In this document: piece after piece, positions 27,153-36,909 of the stretch
Layout of the letters: every line of letters begins with the position of its first letter
Position numbering within the stretch: the first letter of the stretch is position 1
From: Flavobacteriales bacterium
GTDB lineage: Bacteria > Bacteroidota > Bacteroidia > Flavobacteriales_F > PHOS-HE28
Length of the DNA: 64,000 nt
NCBI GenBank assembly: GCA_016703005.1
Contig: JADJCX010000035.1
Location: forward strand, 62,001 to 126,000
Reading direction: 5' to 3'
The notes under the pieces: generated by a model
What the model saw: the letters and a program-made list of their open reading frames with translations, nothing else
Database searches by the model: none
Told to the model about the DNA's origin: nothing
Position numbers and translations under genes: made by a program

Positions 27153-28796
27153 TCAATTTCCTGCGGGTCTCTTGTTGATGATCCGGAACATTTGGCTTGG
27201 TCCGTCTTCCGCGAACGTTGTGGTACCCCATTCATCAAGCTGCTGCTTGAAGGCCGAATAGCGTGGGTCCTGCGCCGCCCGGGACAAGTCTCCCCAGAGC
27301 ACGACGTGATCAATAGGCCGTTGTGCACGCGTTTCGTAGCCGACCGGATCGGCGGAAGTCGGCTCTCCTTCGATGTCACAATCGCCATCGGCGCAGAGTT
27401 GCTTGAAGGGGTTTACGCTCGGCAACCATGCTGTCTGGAAGTAAGCGGTGTTCGCTTCGTAGTTGTCCAACGAGATCAGCCTGCGCTCCGCAGCCACATA
27501 CCCGCTCATGTGTTTGAACAGCTTGATGCGTGGCGACAGGACCACGTTGCCGAATTCCCCCTGATCCGAAAAGCACAAGGGCAGGAAGGTGGAGCCGTCG
27601 GGGATGGATCTGCAGCTACCGATATATGCGGCGGCCTGTTCACCGCAACGCGTATGCGCAGGGTATCGCATGAACAGCAACGATGCCGAAAGGACCACAG
27701 TGCCACCAACACCAACCGCTATCGCACGCGTTGGTATTGAGCGTGTCGCGATGTACAGCGCGAACACCATCCATGCGATCAACGCGATGCGCGATGTTAG
27801 GTAGGCACCACCAGCGAGCTGATCGGAAACGAAGAAGTAGATCGCGACGCAGCAGGCTAGGAGCAGGATCAGCGGAGCGCCGACGGAAGTCAGGCCAGTG
27901 GATCGGTTCGTCCAAAGCGCTGCGACGAACAAGATGGCGAGCAGGAGTGCCATTGATCGGAACAACGCCCCTTCGTTCCCATTGAACAGGACCAAATGAT
28001 CCATGTGCAGGAGTGCCTGCAGGGCTGCAACGCTCCACTTGTTCTGGAAGAGCGCAGGTTGATCGGCGGTCGATGTCGGAAGAAAGAGAAGGAAGAGCAG
28101 CAGCGCGGGGCCGACGATGGCCGCATCCTGTGCGACACGTCTGAAAAATGCAGACCGGTCATTCGGCGCTTTTCGCCAGAGAGCGATCAAGTTCACCGTT
28201 GCATCGGAAGCCGTGAACAGAAAGCCGACGAGCAACGCCACCGGATGGGTTGCCAACATGAGCAACAGAATGAACGCGCAGGCAACCCCTTGCCTCACTG
28301 AAGGCCCATTGCGGAATTTGTGGTACGCCCCGATGAACCAGAACAGCACCGCCAACCCCAGACAGAAATTGAAGAAGCCATAGACCAAGTGGAAGTTGTA
28401 GGTGAGCAGGAAAATGAGCGACGCGAGGATGGGTGGGCCGGGCTTCAGCGAGCGCACAGCGTAGCGGAAGGCGAGGGGCAATACGATCATGTGGATCGAC
28501 ACCAACATCTTCTCAGCCACAACCGGCGTGAAGAACTTCAGCAGGCCTGCGAGGATGATGTTGCCTGTCCAGTTCGGTGAGAACGATGTGTTGAGCGTGA
28601 AGAAATCGGAGTAAAGCCCGGAAGGATCGCGCGCCCACAGTTCCAAGAGGATGCGTGCGTTGTACAAATGGCTCGGCCCATCCTGCGTGAGGAAGACAGG
28701 CATGCACCATACCACCAACAAGTGGGCGAGCAGCAAGGCCACGAATACAAGTAGTTCCCAGCGATCAAGTGCGCGATGCAGGGCGGTCCGTTCCAT
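27153..28796 (-). CDS. Polytopic membrane protein, possible GT-C-type glycosyltransferase
   Basis: 547 residues from the ATG at 28796; the upstream part of the frame is arginine-rich and overlaps the SPOR gene, so it is rejected. About ten hydrophobic segments. The first loop has 'FLTQDGPSHLYNARILLELW', an acidic pair-like site in the place where GT-C transferases (PMT/ArnT-like) keep a catalytic Asp. The C-terminal 120 residues form a soluble domain. A lipid-linked sugar transferase is the best guess, but no family motif is decisive. The stop faces sprA with only 21 bases between. It follows the SPOR-domain gene by 17 bases on the same strand. Confidence 0.55.
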   Translation of the reverse strand: MERTALHRALDRWELLVFVALLLAHLLVVWCMPVFLTQDGPSHLYNARILLELWARDPSGLYSDFFTLNTSFSPNWTGNIILAGLLKFFTPVVAEKMLVSIHMIVLPLAFRYAVRSLKPGPPILASLIFLLTYNFHLVYGFFNFCLGLAVLFWFIGAYHKFRNGPSVRQGVACAFILLLMLATHPVALLVGFLFTASDATVNLIALWRKAPNDRSAFFRRVAQDAAIVGPALLLFLLFLPTSTADQPALFQNKWSVAALQALLHMDHLVLFNGNEGALFRSMALLLAILFVAALWTNRSTGLTSVGAPLILLLACCVAIYFFVSDQLAGGAYLTSRIALIAWMVFALYIATRSIPTRAIAVGVGGTVVLSASLLFMRYPAHTRCGEQAAAYIGSCRSIPDGSTFLPLCFSDQGEFGNVVLSPRIKLFKHMSGYVAAERRLISLDNYEANTAYFQTAWLPSVNPFKQLCADGDCDIEGEPTSADPVGYETRAQRPIDHVVLWGDLSRAAQDPRYSAFKQQLDEWGTTTFAEDGPSQMFRIINKRPAGN

Positions 28797-28813
28797 GACG
28801 CGACCCCTGGGCG

Positions 28814-29290
28814 CTACTGCCGTACCCCGGCCAAGCGGGGCATTTCGATCTCGTCCGGCACGATGTAACACCCGGGGAACTCGGCCTTCAACTCATGGCG
28901 CAACTTCTCGGCCTCCAGTCGCGTGCGCAAGTCGCCAACGCGGATCCTGAAGTTCGGAGCCAGATAGCTCTCGTACCCACCGATGTCGGGGTGCTTCAAG
29001 AGGAACGTGCGCCGCATTTCACGCGCCTTTTCGCGTTCGCTGCCAAGGAAGATCTGCACGCGGTACCCCTTCAGCGCATGCTTATGGGTGGCATACCGCT
29101 CCATGAGCTTGGTGATCCGTTCGTCCTGGTGGATCACTACATCGCCCGGCTGCTGTATGGTTGGTGTGTCCGCTGCGGCGGGCACCGTCCTGGAGCCATA
29201 CTGAAGCAATGTCGGTCGCGTGCGCGTGGTGTCTTGCGCACGCAGGCCCATGAGTGCGAGGGAAGCGATGAAGAGGAAGGTGGTACGCAT
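28814..29290 (-). CDS. SPOR-domain periplasmic protein
   Basis: 158 residues: signal peptide 'MRTTFLFIASLALMGLRAQ', a short linker, then a SPOR domain from about residue 75 ('LKGYRVQIFLGSEREKAREM', 'FRIRVGDLRTRLEAEKLRHE', 'FPGCYIVPDEIEMP'). SPOR domains bind glycan strands lacking stem peptides, so the protein probably sits in the periplasm at sites of peptidoglycan remodelling. Lone SPOR proteins of this size are common in Bacteroidota. It is the first gene before the polytopic protein. Confidence 0.85.
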   Translation of the reverse strand: MRTTFLFIASLALMGLRAQDTTRTRPTLLQYGSRTVPAAADTPTIQQPGDVVIHQDERITKLMERYATHKHALKGYRVQIFLGSEREKAREMRRTFLLKHPDIGGYESYLAPNFRIRVGDLRTRLEAEKLRHELKAEFPGCYIVPDEIEMPRLAGVRQ

Positions 29291-29550
29291 GTCGAAAGGC
29301 GGCCAAAGCTATCCGCCAAACGCCGGACCGGATAGCGTTCGGTCTTACCTCCATGTCACGGCGCCATCCCTAAGCGAAGTGATCGATCACGGTTCTCAAC
29401 ACCCTACGTGGAACAAGTCACAAAGGCTCTTTGGGATACGGAAAATCCACGTCGTGAACCCCCGGAACCCGCGTCTGTCGTGGGCATGACACTGCGATGA
29501 CAAACCTTAGAACCTCTCTAAATAAGCCCGAATGTGCAGTCCGTAATGTG

Positions 29551-29586
29551 TTGCCCTTCCCTCGTAAGCATCGGCAGCTATTTTTG
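29551..29586 (+). promoter_or_regulatory. Putative promoter of the respiratory operon
   Basis: TATTTTTG at 29579-29586 matches TAnnTTTG and stands 42 bases before the actA ATG. TTG at 29551 could be the -33 part, but the spacing (25) is longer than usual. The remaining gap 29291-29550 shows no gene or clear repeat. Confidence 0.35.
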
Positions 29587-29628
29587 CCCGCGATCAGCGG
29601 AGGGTGCTCTCCCAATAAAACCTCAGGA

Positions 29629-30948
29629 ATGTTGCGCCAGTCAAGGGTTTCCAGAGTTTCAACGACACTCCTAAGCGCTTTTTTCCTGCTCCTGTTCGCG
29701 GCAACGCCGAACACGTCCAACGCCCAGAAGGACGACGCCCTCTACGCCGCCGGCGAGAAGGTCTTCAAGGGAAATTGTGCCAGCTGCCATAAGCCCGACG
29801 CGGACATGACCGGTCCGGCGCTGAAAGGTTCGCGCGCTCGGTGGGAAGGTAAAGGTGACATCTACGCCTGGATCAAGAACAGCACGGCATACCGCAACAC
29901 TGGCAATAGTGTTGCCAACGAGATTTTTGCGGCTTGGAAGAACAGCGTTATGACGCCGAATGCGATATCCAATGGGGATATCGATGCGGTGTTGCACTAT
30001 GTGGACTACTATGAGCCAAAGGTCAAGGTTCTCCCGAAGGAGGACGTGGCCCAAGTGGATGAGGGAGACAACAGCCTCGTCATCTGGCTGCTGATCATTG
30101 GTCTGCTCTTCACGGTGGTTGCCTTGAGCGTTGGTGGCGTGAAGCGTCAACTGGACAGTGCCCTCAGCGAGCAAGCCGGAAAAGGTCCCATCCCTGACAG
30201 CACGGGCTGGCAACGCTTCGTGGAATGGTGCGGCAACCACAAGTACTGGGCGAGCATCATCGGCATCTTCCTGTTCTGCTTCCTGATCACCAAGTCGTAC
30301 ATGTGGGCCATGGACATCGGTGTATACGGTGGTGAGGATGTGGAGCACTACCGCCCAAGCCAGCCGATCGCATTCGACCACACATTGCACGCTGGTGCCG
30401 CCAAGGACAACAACTTGGAGATCAACTGCCAGTACTGCCACAGCAGTGCGGAGAAGAGCAAGCACGCAGGCATCCCGAGCACAAACGTGTGCATGAACTG
30501 CCACAAGGCGGTGAACAAAGGCCGCACGGACGCGGGCACAGCCGATATCCAGAAGATCTACGATGCCGTGGGCTGGGACGGCAAGGAGTACAGTATGGAA
30601 GAGAAGCCGCTGGTCTGGAACAAAGTGCACAACCTGCCCGACCACGTGTACTTCAGCCACGCACAGCACGTAGCTGTGGGCAAGCTGGAATGCCAAGAGT
30701 GCCACGGCCCCATCGACAAGGAGATGAAGGAAGCCGAACAGTGGGCACCCCTCACCATGGGCTGGTGCATCAACTGCCACAACCAGAAGGAGATCAAGCT
30801 CGACGGCAACGGCGGGTACTACGATGAAGTAAAGCACCGCTTGTACGCCACCGACTTGGGCCACAAGGAATTGCAGAAGTACCTGGAAGACGGAAAGATC
30901 ACTGTGAAGGAGCTTGGCGGCTGGGAATGCGCCAAGTGCCACTACTGA
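29629..30948 (+). CDS. actA: Alternative complex III multihaem cytochrome ActA with extra N-terminal cytochrome domain
   Basis: The start at 29629 gives a signal peptide 'STTLLSAFFLLLFAATPNTSNA'. The first domain is a class I monohaem cytochrome c ('GNCASCHKPDADMTGPALKG', haem site about residues 50-54). Then come membrane segments ('LVIWLLIIGLLFTVVALSVG', 'WASIIGIFLFCFLITKSYMW') and the classical pentahaem part with CQYCH, CMNCH, CQECH, CINCH and CAKCH. So there are six haem sites, one more than the basic pentahaem ActA. ActA takes part in electron transfer out of the complex to the oxidase or a soluble cytochrome. It is the first gene of actABCDEF-coxBA. Confidence 0.95.
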   Translation: MLRQSRVSRVSTTLLSAFFLLLFAATPNTSNAQKDDALYAAGEKVFKGNCASCHKPDADMTGPALKGSRARWEGKGDIYAWIKNSTAYRNTGNSVANEIFAAWKNSVMTPNAISNGDIDAVLHYVDYYEPKVKVLPKEDVAQVDEGDNSLVIWLLIIGLLFTVVALSVGGVKRQLDSALSEQAGKGPIPDSTGWQRFVEWCGNHKYWASIIGIFLFCFLITKSYMWAMDIGVYGGEDVEHYRPSQPIAFDHTLHAGAAKDNNLEINCQYCHSSAEKSKHAGIPSTNVCMNCHKAVNKGRTDAGTADIQKIYDAVGWDGKEYSMEEKPLVWNKVHNLPDHVYFSHAQHVAVGKLECQECHGPIDKEMKEAEQWAPLTMGWCINCHNQKEIKLDGNGGYYDEVKHRLYATDLGHKELQKYLEDGKITVKELGGWECAKCHY

Positions 30949-30971
30949 GACCGAACACGCGCAGACGCATC

Positions 30972-33900
30972 ATGCCGAGCACCACCCAATACTGGACCGA
31001 CCTCGCCGACCTGCACGGGAACGACGCCGTGACCAAGGCACGCGCTGACGAGTTCCCCACGCAACTTCCCGGGATCGGTGAGGTGCTGGGCGATACGAAA
31101 CTGACCGGTGCCACCACCGGCCGCCGCGACTTCCTCAAGTTCTTGGGCTTCGGTATCGGGGCTGCCACGCTGGCCGCTTGCGAAACGCCGGTGATCAAGA
31201 GCATACCGTACGTGAACAAGCCGGAGGAGATCGTTCCCGGCGTGGCCAACTGGTATGCGAGCACGTACTTCGACGGTAGCGATTACGCCAGTGTGCTGGT
31301 GAAGACCCGCGAAGGGCGTCCGATCCACATCAAGGGCAACTCAAGCTTCGGTATCAACACCCGGCCTGCGCGCGACGAGAAGGACGCCACCATGAGCCGC
31401 AGCGTGGTCAACGCGCGCATCAACAGCAGCGTGATCACGCTGTACGATAACCAGCGACTGAAGGGACCGGTGTTGAAGAACACACCTTCGAGCTGGGCTG
31501 ATGTGGACAAGGCTGTGGCAGCGGAGATGGACAAGGCCGCTGCCGCCGACAAGCGTATCGTGATACTCACCAATACGGTGATCAGCCCGAGCACGAAGGC
31601 CGCCATCGCCAAACTGCAAGCGAAATACGCTGCTGGTCCTGATGGTACGGGTAGCCTCGTGCAGCATATCCAGCACGATACGATCAGCTATAGCGGACTT
31701 ACCAACGCGAACTTGAAGAGCTTCGGCAAGCGCGTGATGCCGAGCTACGATTTCACGAAGGCTGATGTGATCGTGAGCCTTGGTGCTGACTTCCTCAGCA
31801 GCTGGGGCAGCACTACCGAGACGAACTGGCAATACGCCGAGCGCCGCAAACCCGGCCACATGAGCCGCCACTGGCAGTTCGAGGCGCGCATGAGCATGAG
31901 CGGTGCCAATGCCGACGTGCGCGTGATGCTGAAGCCGAGCGAAGTGACGCAGGCTGTGATCGCCCTGCATGATGCGGTGGCACAAGCGACCGGAGGAACG
32001 GCCGTTGGTGGTGGAGCCGCAACCGAACAGATCAAGAAGGCCGCTGCCGAACTGGTTGCTGCAAAGGGCAAGAGCATCGTGCTCGCCGGCGACAACAACG
32101 AAGGCGTTCAGGTGCTCGTGAACCACATCAACACGATGTTGGGTAACTACGGAAGCACCATCGACTTGGCCAACCACACCAGCTTCTACCAAGGTGATGA
32201 TGCCGCGATGGCGCAGTTGGTGAAGGACATGAACAGCGGTGCCGTGGGCGTGCTGATGATGAGCGGTGTGAATCCCACCTACAGCCTGCCGAATGCGGCA
32301 GAGTTCAAGGCTGGCTTAGCCAAGTGTTTCAGCGTGAGCTTCAGCAGCTACGCCGACGAGACCGCAAGCCTGTGCAGCGGGATCTGCCCCGACCACCACT
32401 GGTTGGAGAGCTGGAACGACTTCATGCCGAAAGTCGGTCGCTACGCGTTGGCGCAGCCTACGATCAAGAACATCTGGAACACGCGTCAGTGGCAGGAAAC
32501 CCTGTTTGCGCTGGAGCGGTGACAATACCAGCTATTACGACTTCATCCGCAGCAACTGGCAGGCCAACATGGCCGGTCGATTGGGTGGTGAGCTCGACTT
32601 CGGGTACGCTTGGAACATGAGCGTACACAATGGTGTGTACGATGCCTACACCAATGCTCCGGAAGCAAGCGCGTTCGTCGGTGATGTGAGCGCTGCTGCC
32701 ACCGCCGCGAAGGCAGCCGTGAAGACAGGTGAGTGGGAGGTGAGCTTGTACGAGAAGGAAGGCATCGGCAATGGCTTGCACGCCAACAATCCTTGGTTGC
32801 AGGAGTTGCCCGATCCGATCAGCAAAGTGACGTGGGACAACTACGTGTGCATGGCACCGGAGGACATGATCGCCCTCACCGGCGTGAGCACCTTCCGCGA
32901 CTTGTACATCGGACAGGAAAGCCCCGCGCATGTGGTGAAGGTTTCGGTGAACGGCGTTGATGTTGAACTGCCCGCCATCCCAAGCCCAGGACAAGCACCG
33001 AAGAGCGTGAGCATCGCCCTCGGTTATGGTCGCGGTGCCAATGGCGAGCGCGTAGGTCGCGCAGCCGTGGTCACCGATCCCGAAAGTGAAGTGATGGGTT
33101 CGGTGGGCAAGAACGTTTACCCGATGACGTCCGTTGCCGGTGGCACGGTGCAGTACGGCGGTGTAGGCACCTTGTCGATGACCGGGGCCACCTATCCAAT
33201 GGCCTTGGCGCAAACGCACATGACGGCCATGGACCGTCACAGCATTGCGAAAGAGACCACGCAAAAAGACTGGGCCGAGCACAAGGCCAAAGCGCCCGGC
33301 AGTTACAACGAGCCGCACACCCTCGGTGTCCACGAAGACGTGAATGCGGACGGGACGATCAACACCCTCGACCGCAAGCCAACGAGCGATTTCAACCTGT
33401 GGAGCGACCATCCTGTTGAGCAGGTGGGCCACCGCTGGGGCATGAGCATCGACCTGAACAGCTGCACCGGTTGTGGAGCTTGTATCACGGCCTGCACCAG
33501 CGAGAACAACGTTCCGGTGGTGGGCAAGGACGAAGTGCGCCGCAGCCGCGAAATGCACTGGTTGCGCTTGGATCGTTACTACAGCAGCGACATGACGCAC
33601 GCTGCGGGCAAGGAGCAGGGCATTGGCAAGATCGACCGCTTCCTGGAAATGGAAGTACCGAGCCAGAACCCGAAAGTGTTCCTGATGCCGGTGATGTGCC
33701 AGCACTGCAACCACGCACCCTGCGAAACGGTGTGTCCGGTGGCTGCTACCACGCACAGCAACGAAGGCCTCAACCAAATGGCCTACAACCGTTGCATCGG
33801 CACACGTTACTGTGCCAACAACTGTCCGTACAAAGTGCGCCGCTTCAATTGGTTCAACTATGTAACCGACAAGTTCGCCGAAGTGAACCCGGCGTGGGAT

Positions 33901-34236
33901 GAGCTCGGCCGCATGGTGCTAAACCCCGATGTGGTGGTGCGCAGCCGCGGTGTCATCGAGAAGTGCAGCCTCTGCGTGCAGCAGATCCAGGCCGGCAAGC
34001 TCACCGCGAAGAAGGAAGCACGCCCGTTGAAGGACGGCGACGTACAGACCGCTTGCATGAGTGCATGCGGCATGGGCGCCATCACCTTCGGCGACCTGAA
34101 CGACAAGGACAGCAACGTGACCAAGCTGGCAGCCGACGAGCGCGCTTACTACATGCTGGACGAGATCGGTGTGAAGCCCAACATCAACTACATGGCCAAG
34201 GTGCGCAACACCGAGGAGGCCGCACACCACGCGTAA
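30972..34236 (+). CDS. actB: Alternative complex III subunit ActB (molybdoenzyme-like plus Fe-S domains), frameshifted
   Basis: The N-terminus has a Tat-type signal 'RRDFLKFLGFGIG' and a lipobox-like 'ATLAAC'. The first half is the molybdopterin-oxidoreductase-like B1 domain, which in ACIII lacks the cofactor. The second half is the Fe-S domain B2: 'CTGCGACITACTSEN', 'CQHCNHAPCETVCPV', 'CIGTRYCANNCPY' and 'CSLCVQQIQAG' with later 'CMSACGMGAI', ligands for three 4Fe-4S and one 3Fe-4S cluster. The frame breaks in a T3 run (32505-32507); removing one T gives 'QETLLRWSGDNTSYYDFIRS' and a single polypeptide of about 1088 residues. Fusion of B1 and B2 is normal. The break is most likely a sequencing error, since everything around it is conserved and intact. 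Confidence 0.94.
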
Positions 34237-34248
34237 CGCAAGCAACAC

Positions 34249-35637
34249 ATGCACAGCGAAGCAGCACTACGCGAGCCCCTGATCCTGGGCCACAAGACCT
34301 ACCACGATATCACCAACGATATCGTTGGTCCGATCGAGAACAAGGCACCACGCGGTTGGTACATCCTTACCACCATCGCGGGTCTGATCGCCTGTTATGG
34401 TATCGGTTGCATCCTCTACCTGTTCAGCAAGGGCATTGGTACCTGGGGCTTGAACAAGACCGTTGACTGGGCGTGGGACATCACCAACTTCGTTTGGTGG
34501 GTCGGTATCGGCCACGCCGGTACGCTGATCAGCGCGGTGCTGTTGTTGTTCCGCCAGAAATGGCGCATGGCGATCAACCGTTCCGCGGAAGCGATGACCA
34601 TTTTCGCTGTGATCATGGCGGCCACCTTCCCGCTGATCCACATGGGTCGCTTGTGGTTGGCCTACTGGGTGTTCCCGCTCCCGAACCAGTTCGGTTCGTT
34701 GTGGGTGAACTTCAACAGCCCGTTGCTGTGGGACGTGTTCGCGATCAGCACCTACTTCAGCGTATCGCTGGTGTTCTGGTACATCGGTCTCATCCCCGAT
34801 TTCGCAACGATCCGCGACCGCCTTACCAAGCCGAGTTGGAAGAAGGCCTACAGCATCCTCAGCTTCGGCTGGACCGGTAACGCCAAGGCGTGGACGCGTT
34901 TCGAGGAAGTGAGCTTGGTGCTCGCTGGTATCGCAACCCCACTGGTGTTCTCGGTGCACTCGGTGGTAAGTATGGACTTCGCGACTTCCGTCGTACCCGG
35001 TTGGCACACCACCATCTTCCCGCCCTACTTCGTGAGCGGTGCCGTGTTCAGCGGATTCGCCATGGTGTTGACGCTGTTGTTGGTGATGCGTAAGGTGATG
35101 CACCTCGAAGCTTACATCACGGTGAAGCACGTGGAGTACATGAACATCGTGATCATCGTCACCGGCTCAATAGTCGGTGTGGCCTACATCACCGAACTGT
35201 TCGTGAGCTGGTACAGCGGTGTGGAGTATGAGAGCTATGCGTTCATCAACCGCGCCACCGGACCGTATTGGTGGAGCTATTGGGCCATGATGACCTGCAA
35301 CGTGATCAGTCCGCAGCTGTTCTGGGTGAAGAGCTGGCGCCGCAACCTCACGTTCACCTTCTTCATGAGCTTGGTGGTGAACACCGGTATGTGGTTCGAG
35401 CGCTTCGTGATCATCGTTACCAGCCTGCACCGCGACTACGTGCCAAGCAGCTGGACCATGTTCCACCCATCATGGGTCGACGTGGGGATCTTCATCGGTA
35501 CCATCGGCATCTTCTTCACGCTCTACTTGCTCTTCGCGCGGTACTTCCCCGTGCTTGCGCTCAATGAGTTGAAGAGCATCCTGAAGATCACCGGCGAGAG
35601 TTACAAGGCTGAGGCCGCCAAACAACACCACCACTGA
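34249..35637 (+). CDS. actC: Alternative complex III subunit ActC (NrfD-like quinol-binding membrane protein)
   Basis: 462 residues with about ten membrane helices of the NrfD/PsrC fold. ActC binds menaquinol near the outer face and is the main integral membrane subunit. The conserved start 'ALREPLILGHKTYHDITNDI' and 'FVWWVGIGHAGTLISAVLLL' (helix with a membrane His, GHAGT) are typical. The acidic and His residues in the early helices are thought to form the quinol site and a proton path. It ends in a His-rich tail. Start 12 bases after the actB stop; ActD follows after 5 bases. Confidence 0.95.
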   Translation: MHSEAALREPLILGHKTYHDITNDIVGPIENKAPRGWYILTTIAGLIACYGIGCILYLFSKGIGTWGLNKTVDWAWDITNFVWWVGIGHAGTLISAVLLLFRQKWRMAINRSAEAMTIFAVIMAATFPLIHMGRLWLAYWVFPLPNQFGSLWVNFNSPLLWDVFAISTYFSVSLVFWYIGLIPDFATIRDRLTKPSWKKAYSILSFGWTGNAKAWTRFEEVSLVLAGIATPLVFSVHSVVSMDFATSVVPGWHTTIFPPYFVSGAVFSGFAMVLTLLLVMRKVMHLEAYITVKHVEYMNIVIIVTGSIVGVAYITELFVSWYSGVEYESYAFINRATGPYWWSYWAMMTCNVISPQLFWVKSWRRNLTFTFFMSLVVNTGMWFERFVIIVTSLHRDYVPSSWTMFHPSWVDVGIFIGTIGIFFTLYLLFARYFPVLALNELKSILKITGESYKAEAAKQHHH

Positions 35638-35642
35638 GCGCC

Positions 35643-36176
35643 ATGGCGAACAAGGTCATCTACGCGGTGTACGACGATCCCGAAGTGCTGAAGGGCGCTG
35701 CGCGCAAGCTGGTGACCAGCGGCGTGAAGGTGAAGGATGTGTACAGTCCATTCCCGGTGCACGGTCTCGATCCGATCATCGGCATTACCCGCACGCGGTT
35801 GGGCATCGCATCGTTCATGTTCGGCATCACGGGCACGTCGCTGGCATTGCTCGGTTTCTGGTACTTCATGATCAGCGACTGGCCGATGAACATCGGTGGC
35901 AAGCCCAACTGGACGCTTTATCACAACCTGCCCGCTTTCGTTCCGGTGATGTTCGAATTCACCGTGTTCTGCGCCGCCCACGGCATGGCGATCACCTATT
36001 TGATCCGTAACAAGACGCTGCCCGGCATGCCGGCGCGCAACCCCGATCCGCGCAGCACCGACGACAAGTTCGTGATGGAAGTGCGCACCGAGGATAATCA
36101 CGGGCACAGCGCTGAGCAGATCACCGGTATGCTGCGTGAAACCCCTGTGTTCGAGATCAACGAACGCGAGTACTGA
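35643..36176 (+). CDS. actD: Alternative complex III subunit ActD
   Basis: 177 residues with two membrane helices ('FMFGITGTSLALLGFWYFMI' and 'FVPVMFEFTVFCAAHGMAIT') and a cytosolic N-terminal domain ('YAVYDDPEVLKGAARKLVTS', 'VYSPFPVHGLD') belonging to the DUF3341 family. ActD is a small subunit beside ActC/ActF. Tight spacing to both neighbours indicates translation as part of the operon. Confidence 0.94.
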   Translation: MANKVIYAVYDDPEVLKGAARKLVTSGVKVKDVYSPFPVHGLDPIIGITRTRLGIASFMFGITGTSLALLGFWYFMISDWPMNIGGKPNWTLYHNLPAFVPVMFEFTVFCAAHGMAITYLIRNKTLPGMPARNPDPRSTDDKFVMEVRTEDNHGHSAEQITGMLRETPVFEINEREY

Positions 36177-36181
36177 GCATC

Positions 36182-36892
36182 ATGAGCAAGCACAGCACCC
36201 TTCTGACTTCCGCAGCGCTTGCGGTCTTCGCGCTGGCCTCATGCGGCGGCGATCCCGATAGCCCGGGCATCGAGTATTTCCCTGATATGTACCGCAGCCC
36301 AGCCGTGGAGGCATACGTGGATTATGGTCAGGACCCGTATGTGGCCGAGATGCCGGATGGCACGTACGACAGCGACTACGCTGATAGCCTTGTGCTGAAG
36401 CAGCGCATGACCCAGCAGGCGCGCAAGCCTGTGCAGGGCACCATTGCCTTCAGCAGCGATGCCAGCAAGGCAGCCTTCAACTTCCCGTACACCTATGCCA
36501 ACACGCCCGAGGATTACGAGCGCGCCGGCTTGGAAGTGAAATGCCCGTTGCCCATGAGCCAGGAGAACGTGGACAAGGGCAAGGTGATCTACGACAAGAT
36601 GTGCAAGCATTGCCATGGCGAGAAAGGTGCTGGCGATGGAACCGTGGTGAACGTGGCAGGCTACCCGCAGCCCGGGGCGTACAACGGTCCGTTGAAGACG
36701 CTGCCAGAGGGCAAGATCTTCCACAGCTTGACGTACGGAAAGAACATTGGCATGGGCAGCCATGCCAGCCAGTTGAACAAGGAAGAGCGTTGGTTGGTAA
36801 CACGCTACGTGCAATACCTTCAGAACGACGGCAAGCTGAGCGCTTCCGCCCCTGTTGCCGTAGCTGATACGACCGCAACGCCAGTGAACTGA
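36182..36892 (+). CDS. actE: Alternative complex III monohaem cytochrome lipoprotein ActE
   Basis: 236 residues with lipobox 'VFALASC' (Cys21), so it is anchored to the membrane by lipid. The single haem site CKHCH lies in 'YDKMCKHCHGEKGAGDGTVV', followed by the axial Met region 'IFHSLTYGKNIGMGSHASQL'. In ACIII this cytochrome passes electrons from ActA to the oxidase. Preceded by ActD and followed by ActF within 20 bases. Confidence 0.95.
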   Translation: MSKHSTLLTSAALAVFALASCGGDPDSPGIEYFPDMYRSPAVEAYVDYGQDPYVAEMPDGTYDSDYADSLVLKQRMTQQARKPVQGTIAFSSDASKAAFNFPYTYANTPEDYERAGLEVKCPLPMSQENVDKGKVIYDKMCKHCHGEKGAGDGTVVNVAGYPQPGAYNGPLKTLPEGKIFHSLTYGKNIGMGSHASQLNKEERWLVTRYVQYLQNDGKLSASAPVAVADTTATPVN

Positions 36893-36909
36893 ACCCGAAC
36901 AGGACCACG

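Noticed and set aside
27132..29628. tRNA or small RNA genes in the gaps
   Set aside because: No cloverleaf arms or CCA ends found by eye in 27132-27152 or 29291-29628.
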